Assembly (NCBI RefSeq): GCF_017814915.1
Contig: NZ_JAGIPZ010000006.1
Location: 243,538-307,537, forward strand
From: Herbaspirillum sp. LeCh32-8
GTDB lineage: Bacteria > Pseudomonadota > Gammaproteobacteria > Burkholderiales > Burkholderiaceae_D
Direction: 5' to 3'
Length of the DNA: 64,000 nt
In this document: positions 58,451 through 64,000 of the stretch, piece after piece
How the letters are laid out: each line of letters starts with the position of its first letter
Numbering within the stretch: the first letter of the stretch is position 1
The notes under the pieces: model-generated
Database searches by the model: none
What the model was told of the DNA's origin: nothing
What the model saw: the letters and a program-made list of their open reading frames with translations, nothing else
Program-made: the position numbers and the translations under genes

Positions 58451-59479
58451 GTGGATGCCCTGAGTCGCCTGCTGTCCCTGCACCCGGTACGTGCCGCGCT
58501 GGATATTCGTTGCCGCTTCGGCGAACCCTGGAACCTGCAGCACGAGGCCCGTGCGCTCGGTGTCGCGCCCTACCATTTCATCCTCGAAGGCCAGGCCCGG
58601 CTGGAAGTGGAGGGCCATCCGCCGATGCAGCTGCTGCCGGGCGACCTGGTGCTGTTCGCACGGGGCGCGGCGCATTGCCTGCACACCGCCTCGCCGGAGC
58701 AGGCCAGCGTGGTGCGCGTGGTCGACGCGGCCTCGCCGGTGCGGCTGCATGTCAATGGCGATGCGGCGGGCGACGGGCCGGCGCTGTCCGATTTCCTGTG
58801 CGGGCAATTCCATTTCGAGTCGCCGCAATCCAACGCCTTGATGCAGGCTCTGCCCGAGGTGATGCTGGTGCGCGGCGCCGAGCTCCCCGACGGCCACGGC
58901 CTGCGCACATTGGCCACGTTGCTGCGCGACGAGTGCGGCGGCGCGCACGGTGACGGCGGTGAGCGCGAGGGCGCGCAGGCGGTGGTGGCCGGGCTGGCGG
59001 CGGCACTGTTCGGACTGGCCATTCGCGCCTGGCTGGGGCGGGGCGGGCCGCAACCGGGTTTGCTGGCGCTGTTGGCGCATCCGCGCCTGCAGCATGCGGT
59101 GCGGGCCATGCTGGGAGCGTCGCAGGAGGACTGGTCGCTGGAGCGCCTGGCCGAGGTCAGCCACTTGTCGCGCGCCACCTTTGCGCGCCAGTTCCGCGAG
59201 GTCGGTGGCGCAACGCCGGGCGAGCTCCTGCAGCAGTTGCGCATGGCGCAGGCGGCGCGCTTGTTGAGTTACAGCAAAATGGGGACGGCCGAGATCGGCG
59301 AAGCGGTCGGCTACCAGTCGGAAGCCGCCTTCAATCGCGTGTTCAAGAAGTACAGCGGGATGGGGCCCGGCAGCTACCGGCGTCGGTTGCGCGCCGGCGA
59401 GCCGGATGCCGCGCCGGGCGCGACGACGCAGGCACAGAACGGGAGCGGGAGCGAAAAAGAAGCCGCAGCAAAGCGGTGA
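58451..59479 (+). CDS. AraC-family transcriptional regulator with cupin-type sensor domain
   Basis: A 342-residue regulator. The N-terminal domain (about 1-180) is a cupin-like sensor of the type found in RclR-like regulators: LDIRCRFGEPW, PYHFILEGQARLEVEG and LLPGDLVLFARGAAHCLH. The C-terminal DNA-binding domain has two helix-turn-helix motifs: WSLERLAEVSHLSRATFARQFREVGGATPGELLQQLRM and TAEIGEAVGYQSEAAFNRVFKKYSGMGPGSYRRR. The start is GTG at 58451 with AAAGGAAAA before it, giving MDALSRLLSLHPVRAAL. The likely target is the divergent AhpD-like gene. RclR-like sensing of reactive chlorine is possible, not shown. Confidence 0.9.
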   Translation: MDALSRLLSLHPVRAALDIRCRFGEPWNLQHEARALGVAPYHFILEGQARLEVEGHPPMQLLPGDLVLFARGAAHCLHTASPEQASVVRVVDAASPVRLHVNGDAAGDGPALSDFLCGQFHFESPQSNALMQALPEVMLVRGAELPDGHGLRTLATLLRDECGGAHGDGGEREGAQAVVAGLAAALFGLAIRAWLGRGGPQPGLLALLAHPRLQHAVRAMLGASQEDWSLERLAEVSHLSRATFARQFREVGGATPGELLQQLRMAQAARLLSYSKMGTAEIGEAVGYQSEAAFNRVFKKYSGMGPGSYRRRLRAGEPDAAPGATTQAQNGSGSEKEAAAKR

Positions 59480-59531
59480 AAAAAACGCCGGCGAAAACCG
59501 ACGACGTCCTCAGCGAACGGGCGGCAAATAC

Positions 59532-59996
59532 TCAGCGAATGGGCAGGCGAATGGTGTTCTTCACTTCTTCCATCACCGCATAGGTGTGGGTTTCGCGCAC
59601 GCCCTTTAATTGCAGCAGCGACTTGCCGAGGAATTCGCGATACGCGTTCATGTCCTTGACGCGCGACTTCACCAAATAATCAAAGCCGCCAGCCACCATG
59701 TGGCACTCCATGATCTCCGGAATGCTCTGCACGCTCTTCTTGAACTCGGCGAACACGTCCGGCGTGGTGCGGTCCAGCACCACCTCGATGAACACGAGCA
59801 GGGACACGTCCAGCAGCTCGGGATTCAACTGCGCCGCGTAGCCGAGGATGTAGCCGGCTTCCTGCAACTTGCGCACGCGTTCCAGGCAAGCCGCCGGCGA
59901 AAGATTCACCCGCGCGGCCAGGTCGACGTTGCTGATACGACCGTCGTTTTGGAGTTCCGCCAGAATTTTCTTGCTGATCTTGTCGAGCGCAGCCAT
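59532..59996 (-). CDS. Lrp/AsnC-family transcriptional regulator
   Basis: A 154-residue feast/famine regulator. The N-terminal helix-turn-helix shows DKISKKILAELQNDGRISNVDLAARVNLSPAACLERVRKLQEAGYI, and the C-terminal RAM ligand domain has LLVFIEVVLDRTTPDVFAEFKKSVQSIPEIMECHMVAGGFDYLVK. It is close to E. coli Lrp in pattern. It is divergent from the LIV-type binding-protein gene, with Lrp-like boxes directly before its own start codon. Confidence 0.95.
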   Translation of the reverse strand: MAALDKISKKILAELQNDGRISNVDLAARVNLSPAACLERVRKLQEAGYILGYAAQLNPELLDVSLLVFIEVVLDRTTPDVFAEFKKSVQSIPEIMECHMVAGGFDYLVKSRVKDMNAYREFLGKSLLQLKGVRETHTYAVMEEVKNTIRLPIR

Positions 59997-60001
59997 GGTT
60001 T

Positions 60002-60044
60002 CTGAATTTTATTCAGTGAAATAATTTTAAAGAGAATTTAATTC
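60002..60044. promoter_or_regulatory. Two Lrp-like boxes
   Basis: CTGAATTTTATTCAG (60002-60016) is a palindrome and AGAATTTAATTCT (60032-60044) is another, centres about 29 bases apart. Both resemble the 15-base Lrp consensus with its AT-rich centre. They begin five bases before the regulator's start codon and face the binding-protein gene. The rest of the 358-base gap shows no clear promoter; the region is strongly AT-rich from 60000 to 60120. Confidence 0.55.
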
Positions 60045-60354
60045 TGATTATAAAGGCAATAAACACGCCTAATATCAGGAAAGAGAAAATAGAATCCTCC
60101 CTCATAAAAAATATAACGTAATGCGGGCATGGTGCGCCAACGGCGGTGCGCCTGCGCGGATGACAGCAGTTTTCTCCGGCAATCTTTTTACGAGTTTTGA
60201 TATGTTCGTACCTGCAACGGCGCAGACAGTACAGCATCGACGGAACCGCGACCTCACGTTCCCTGTGAACCGGGGTGGCGCAAATCCTGCTTTTCCAGCG
60301 TTTTAAAACAAAATTACCCGCAGTCTGACTTTCTAGAAGAGAGGAAACACCCAT

Positions 60355-61491
60355 ATGTTCAAGCGCGTCTCCGGACTCAATATCATCGCCGCTTCGCTGG
60401 CGCTGATCCCCGCCTTCGCCATGGCGCAGGAAACCCAGGTGGTCAAGATCGGCTTCTCCAGCCCGCTGACCGGTCCGCAGGCTTCGGCCGGCAAGGACAA
60501 CCAGGGCGGCCTGATGATGGCCGTCGAGCGCCTGAATGCGCAGCCCATCACCGTCGGCGGCAAGAAGATCAAGTTCGAAGTGATCGCCGAGGACGACCAG
60601 GCCGATCCGAAGTCGGGTGTGGCTGCAGCGCAAAAGCTGGCTGACCAGGGCATCAAGGCCATCGTCGGCCCGTACAACTCGGGCGTGACCATCCCGGCCT
60701 CGCGCGTGTTCAACGACGCGGGCATCGTGGTCGCCACCGTGGCGTCCAACCCGAAGATCACCCAACAAGGCTTCGCCACCCTGTTCCGCGTCGCGGCCAG
60801 CGACAGCCAGCTGGGCGGCAAGATGGCGCTGTATGCGGCCAAGGAACTGAAGATCAAGCGCGTCTCGGTGATCGACGACCGCACCGCCTACGGCCAGGGC
60901 CTGGCTGAAGAATTCGCCAAGGTCGCCAAGGCCAACGGCCTGGAAGTGGTCAGCAAGGACTTCACCAACGACAAGGCGACCGACTTCACCGCCATCCTGA
61001 CCTCCATCAAGGGCAAGAAGCCCGACGCCGTCTTCATCGGCGGCTACGCTCCGCAAGGCGGCCCGATCAAGCGCCAGATGAAGCAGCTGGGCATCGACGT
61101 CATCCTGATGGGCGGCGACGGTATCTGCTCGCCGGAAATGGGCCGCCTGGGTGGCGACGCCATCGGCGAGTCGGTCTACTGTACCCAGGGCGGCACGATG
61201 CTGGACAAGGCCAAGGAAGGCAAGGTCTTCGCCGACGACTACCAGAAGAAGTACAACCGTCCCGCGGAAACCTACGCCGTCTCGTTCTACGACGGCATGA
61301 TGCTGATCGCCCAGGCCATGAAGGAAGCCAACTCGGTCGAGCCCAAGCAGTTCGGCCCGGCGCTGGCCAAGATCAGCTACAAGGGCGTGGCCGGCCAGTA
61401 CGACTTCGACGCCAACCACGACCTGAAGCAATCCCCGGTGACCGTGTATCGCTTCAAGAACGGCCTGCCGGTTCCGCTGACCAGCTACTGA
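60355..61491 (+). CDS. livJ: LIV-type amino acid ABC transporter substrate-binding protein
   Basis: A 378-residue periplasmic binding protein. The signal peptide MFKRVSGLNIIAASLALIPA ends in AMAQ. The Peripla_BP_6 fold shows KIGFSSPLTGPQASAGKDNQGGLMMAVERLN, VIAEDDQADPKSGVAAAQKLADQGIKAIVGPYNSGVTIPASRVFNDAG and ETYAVSFYDGMMLIAQAMKEA. The livJ symbol reflects family and the livH gene downstream. With hydroxyproline genes between, the true ligand could be a proline derivative rather than leucine. AGAGAGGAAACACCC precedes the ATG. Divergent Lrp control is likely. Confidence 0.9.
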   Translation: MFKRVSGLNIIAASLALIPAFAMAQETQVVKIGFSSPLTGPQASAGKDNQGGLMMAVERLNAQPITVGGKKIKFEVIAEDDQADPKSGVAAAQKLADQGIKAIVGPYNSGVTIPASRVFNDAGIVVATVASNPKITQQGFATLFRVAASDSQLGGKMALYAAKELKIKRVSVIDDRTAYGQGLAEEFAKVAKANGLEVVSKDFTNDKATDFTAILTSIKGKKPDAVFIGGYAPQGGPIKRQMKQLGIDVILMGGDGICSPEMGRLGGDAIGESVYCTQGGTMLDKAKEGKVFADDYQKKYNRPAETYAVSFYDGMMLIAQAMKEANSVEPKQFGPALAKISYKGVAGQYDFDANHDLKQSPVTVYRFKNGLPVPLTSY

Positions 61492-61519
61492 TCGGCGTCA
61501 CGCCCGTCATTGCCTGATT

Positions 61520-61550
61520 CCGTCTCGCCGGCGCACTGCCGGCGGGACGG
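61520..61550 (+). other. Hairpin after the binding-protein gene
   Basis: A 13-bp stem (CCGTCTCGCCGGC with GCCGGCGGGACGG, one T-G pair) with a GCACT loop, 28 bases after the stop and without a T tract. Such hairpins often stabilise the abundant binding-protein mRNA and lower expression of downstream genes. Confidence 0.5.
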
Positions 61551-61710
61551 AGCAAGCCAACACTCCCGTTTGCATTCCTGACGCGCAGCACCTGTTTCTG
61601 CCGGCCACGGGCCGGCGATGGGCGGGTGGTTGCCGCGCGCATGTTTTGCCGCGCCGAGGTGATACCCTGTCGCCTCGGTCGTATCGTCGTACAGAGTGAG
61701 AAGGAAGACC

Positions 61711-62721
61711 ATGCTCAGCTATACCCGCACCGTCCAGACCATTGACGCCCACACCGGCGGCGAGCCGCTGCGCATTGTCGTTTCCGGCCTGCCCAAGATC
61801 CCGGCCGGCCCCATCCTGCAGCAGCGCGCCTGGCTGAAGGAGCACCGCGACGACCTGCGCCAGTTCCTGATGAACGAGCCGCGCGGTCACGCCGACATGT
61901 ACGGCGCCTACCTGCTGCCGCCGGTCACCGCCGGCGCCGACTTCGGCGTCATCTTCATCCACAACGAAGGCTACAGCGACATGTGCGGCCACGGCATCAT
62001 CGCCCTGGGCAAGGTGCTGGTCGAGATGGGTTACGTGGAGCCGGTGGCGCCGGTCACGCGCATCTGCTTCGACGCTCCGGCCGGCTTCATCGAAGCCTTC
62101 GTCGAGTGGGACGGCAAGCGCGCCGGACGCGTCAGCTTCAACAACGTGCCGGCCTTCATCTATCAGCGCGACGTCGAGGTCGACACGCCCAGCTTCGGCA
62201 AGATCAAGGGCGACATCGTCTTCGGCGGCGCCTTCTACTATTACATCAACGCCGCCCAGGCCAAGCTCACCGTCAAGCCGGAACTGGTGCGCCAGCTGAT
62301 TCAGCTGGGCGCCGAGACCAAGGCCGCGGTGATCGCCAAGGTCAAGATCCAGCATCCGCTGGAGCCGGGCCTCAATACCCTGTACGGCACCATCGTCGAC
62401 AGCGAACCCAATTTCCCCGGCGCCGACCAGTCCAACGTGTGCATCTTCGCCGACCGCGAGGTCGACCGTTCGCCCACCGGCACCGGCACCTCCGGTCGCG
62501 CCGCGCAGCTGTTCCTGCGCGGGCAGCTGGCGCTGAACCAGAACTACGTCAACGGCAGCATCGTCGGCAGCAACTTCGGCGTGCGCGTCACCGCGCCCAC
62601 CAAGGTCGGCGAGTTCGATGGCGCGCTGACCGAAGTCAGCGGCTACGCCCACATCATGAGCACCAACCAGTGGGTGCTGGAAGAGTCGGACCCGTTCCCG
62701 ACCGGCTTCTTCCTGCGCTGA
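61711..62721 (+). CDS. Proline racemase family: probable trans-3-hydroxy-L-proline dehydratase
   Basis: A 336-residue enzyme of the proline racemase superfamily. The first catalytic position is Cys92 (YSDMCGHGIIALG). At the second, racemases and 4-hydroxyproline epimerases have Cys, but here it is Thr256 (DRSPTGTGTSGR). The Cys/Thr pair marks trans-3-hydroxy-L-proline dehydratases, which give delta1-pyrroline-2-carboxylate. The next gene encodes the matching reductase family, which supports this. AAGGAAGACC precedes the ATG. It follows the LIV-type binding-protein gene after 219 bases. Symbol lhpH is used for such enzymes in Azospirillum, but I leave it out because activity is inferred. Confidence 0.88.
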   Translation: MLSYTRTVQTIDAHTGGEPLRIVVSGLPKIPAGPILQQRAWLKEHRDDLRQFLMNEPRGHADMYGAYLLPPVTAGADFGVIFIHNEGYSDMCGHGIIALGKVLVEMGYVEPVAPVTRICFDAPAGFIEAFVEWDGKRAGRVSFNNVPAFIYQRDVEVDTPSFGKIKGDIVFGGAFYYYINAAQAKLTVKPELVRQLIQLGAETKAAVIAKVKIQHPLEPGLNTLYGTIVDSEPNFPGADQSNVCIFADREVDRSPTGTGTSGRAAQLFLRGQLALNQNYVNGSIVGSNFGVRVTAPTKVGEFDGALTEVSGYAHIMSTNQWVLEESDPFPTGFFLR

Positions 62722-62756
62722 TCCGGCCACCGACATCCAGAACCAAGGACTCAGGC

Positions 62757-63698
62757 ATGCATATCCTGGACGCCCAACAAACCGCCGCCGCGCTGCCCTA
62801 TGCGCAACTGGTCGCCGCGCTGGAGAGCGCCGCGCAGGAATTCGTCAGCGGCGCCATCCGCGCGCCCGAGCGCCTGGTGGTGCCGATCGACGCCTCCAGC
62901 GTGCTGCTGTGCATGCCGGCCATCGCCGACGATTTGTCGGTGACCAAGCTGATCACCGTGCACGCCGACAACGGCCGGCACCAGCTGCCCGCCATCCAGG
63001 GCGAGGTGGTGGCCTTCGAGACCCATACGGGCCGCCGCATCGCGCTGATGGACGGCCCCACCGTCACCGGCCGTCGCACCGCCGCCATGACCATGCTGGG
63101 CATCAAGACGCTGCTGCCGCGTACGCCGAAGTCGGCGCTGCTGATCGGCACCGGCGCGCAGGCTGCGGCGCATGCCGACGCGCTGGTCGAGTTCTTCGGC
63201 GTCACCCAGTTCTGGGTTGCCGCACGCGACCTGCCGCGCACCCAGGCGTTTTGCAGCGCCCTGTGCGAACGCCACCCGAGTGCGGTGGCCAGCCCCTTGC
63301 CGGTTGAACTGCTGCAACGCGACCTGCCGCACACCGATGTGCTGATCGCGCTGACCACCTCGCGCACCGCCGTGATTCCCGAGCATGTGGCGCCCGACAC
63401 GCTGGCCATCGGCGTGGGCGCCTTCAAGCCGGACATGGTCGAATTCCCGGCCGCGCTGCTGCACGCGCGCAGCGTGGTGGTTGACGACCTCGGCGGCGCT
63501 CATCATGAAGCCGGCGACCTGATCCAGGCCAAGGTCGACTGGGATCACGTGGTCGCGCTGGGCGACGTGTTGTCGGGCAAGGTCGATCGCGCCGCGCTGG
63601 GCAAGAACGGCGCGCTGCCGGTATTGAAGACCGTGGGCCAGGCCTCCTGGGACCTGGCCGCGGCACGCGTCATGCGAGCGTCGCTGGCGCCGCAGTAA
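62757..63698 (+). CDS. Ornithine cyclodeaminase/mu-crystallin family: probable delta1-pyrroline-2-carboxylate reductase
   Basis: A 313-residue NAD(P)-dependent protein. It shows the family start MHILDAQQTAAALPYAQLVAALE, then RLVVPIDASSVLLCMPAIADDLSVTKLITVHADN, the active-site LMDGPTVTGRRTAAMTMLG, and the nucleotide-binding LLIGTGAQAAAHADALVEFF. In the trans-3-hydroxyproline pathway this family reduces delta1-pyrroline-2-carboxylate to L-proline. The dehydratase gene lies 35 bases upstream. AAGGACTCAGGC precedes the ATG. An ornithine cyclodeaminase role is less likely in this context. Confidence 0.88.
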   Translation: MHILDAQQTAAALPYAQLVAALESAAQEFVSGAIRAPERLVVPIDASSVLLCMPAIADDLSVTKLITVHADNGRHQLPAIQGEVVAFETHTGRRIALMDGPTVTGRRTAAMTMLGIKTLLPRTPKSALLIGTGAQAAAHADALVEFFGVTQFWVAARDLPRTQAFCSALCERHPSAVASPLPVELLQRDLPHTDVLIALTTSRTAVIPEHVAPDTLAIGVGAFKPDMVEFPAALLHARSVVVDDLGGAHHEAGDLIQAKVDWDHVVALGDVLSGKVDRAALGKNGALPVLKTVGQASWDLAAARVMRASLAPQ

Positions 63699-63708
63699 CT
63701 CATGCATC

Positions 63709-63735
63709 GAGCGCGAACCTGGTTCGCGCTCTTTT
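63709..63735 (+). terminator. Terminator after the pyrroline-carboxylate reductase gene
   Basis: Arms GAGCGCGAACC and GGTTCGCGCTC are followed by TTTT (63732-63735). It separates the hydroxyproline genes from livH. Confidence 0.8.
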
Positions 63736-63784
63736 CTTATCCGCAGCACCACAGACACCAACAGGCACAACAAGGGAGAACCCA

Positions 63785-63856
63785 ATGACATGCAAACAGC
63801 AGCGCCGTCCACAAGGCGCAAGCACTCACACCATCCGGCCCCCGGTCCGACCGTAA
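63785..63856 (+). CDS. Possible leader peptide before livH
   Basis: A 23-codon frame ([20 protein letters not shown], then VRP) begins four bases after AAGGGAGAA and ends 22 bases before livH. The strong ribosome-binding site argues for translation. It is rich in Arg and Pro, with no run of branched-chain codons, so classical leucine attenuation is unlikely. May be chance. Confidence 0.3.
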   Translation: MTCKQQRRPQGASTHTIRPPVRP

Positions 63857-63878
63857 AGACGCAGAGGAGACACGATTC

Positions 63879-64000
63879 ATGGACATTTTCATCCAGCAGA
63901 TCATCAACGGATTGGTGCTAGGAAGCATGTATGCGCTGATCGCGTTGGGTTACACGATGGTGTACGGCGTGCTGAACCTGATCAACTTTGCGCACGGCGA
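63879..64000 (+). CDS. livH: Branched-chain amino acid ABC transporter permease LivH (N-terminal part)
   Basis: The first 40 residues of a LivH-type permease, cut by the window edge: [20 protein letters not shown], then [20 protein letters not shown], the unmistakable N terminus of the family with the first membrane segment. AGAGGAGACACG precedes the ATG. livM, livG and livF would be expected to the right. The matching binding protein is probably the gene at 60355. Confidence 0.96.
   Translation, partial: MDIFIQQIINGLVLGSMYALIALGYTMVYGVLNLINFAHG

Noticed and set aside
61711..62721. Proline racemase or 4-hydroxyproline epimerase
   Set aside because: The second catalytic cysteine is Thr256, which marks the dehydratase subgroup.
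61983..62756. Long in-frame extension upstream of the pyrroline-carboxylate reductase start
   Set aside because: The extension is the dehydratase gene read in another frame. The ATG at 62757 has a good ribosome-binding site and begins the family sequence.

Overview
The window reads as chromosomal core DNA of a GC-rich betaproteobacterium of the Burkholderiales, most like Oxalobacteraceae such as Herbaspirillum. The evidence is the ribosomal gene order with betaproteobacterial protein types, system II cytochrome c maturation (ResB/CcsA), the order rhodanese-grxC-secB-gpsA, and the gpmA-envC-ctpA cluster. The genus is an inference. I see no rRNA, tRNA, CRISPR array, prophage or intact insertion sequence.

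Layout. 1-934 is the 3' end of rpoC, closed by a strong terminator. 1220-4962 is a Fur-type promoter driving a heme-type TonB receptor and a HemS-like heme protein that carries a lipoprotein signal. 5058-24468 is the ribosomal superoperon: str (rpsL, rpsG, fusA, tuf), S10, spc with secY, and alpha (infA, rpmJ, rpsM, rpsK, rpsD, rpoA, rplQ). It is cut internally by terminator-like hairpins, and at three of them a sigma70-type promoter overlaps the hairpin. 24647-27665 is redox and metal care (cutA, dsbD, a 1-Cys peroxiredoxin). 27763-33192 is a LysR regulator divergent from an iron alcohol dehydrogenase, an aldehyde dehydrogenase and a LIV-type binding protein, probably a small catabolic unit of unknown substrate.

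33546-36138 holds an ECF41-type sigma factor, its carboxymuconolactone-decarboxylase-like partner with a textbook ECF41 promoter, and hemB. 36277-36385 may encode a small RNA. engB is followed by a 268-bp element with 32-bp terminal inverted repeats, then cytochrome c4, a secreted NTF2-like protein and resB-ccsA. 42564-50154 holds housekeeping genes (HAD phosphatase, GNAT, an unrecognised 83-residue protein, gpsA, SH3 protein, secB, grxC, rhodanese, gpmA, envC), with a second inverted-repeat element between grxC and secB. ctpA, a MoeB/ThiF-like E1 enzyme and dksA follow.

53754-56395 is a His-rich exported protein and a ZnuD-type TonB receptor downstream of a DksA that lacks zinc ligands, which suggests a metal-starvation theme. 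56574-64000 holds an orphan binding protein, a second CMD-like protein divergent from an AraC regulator, an Lrp regulator with Lrp-like boxes, and a LIV-type binding protein. Between that binding protein and livH (cut by the window end) lie two genes that should convert trans-3-hydroxy-L-proline to L-proline.

The strongest candidates for something new are the HemS-like lipoprotein, the two palindromic intergenic elements with a related core, the candidate small RNA, and the nested terminator/promoter switches inside the ribosomal cluster.
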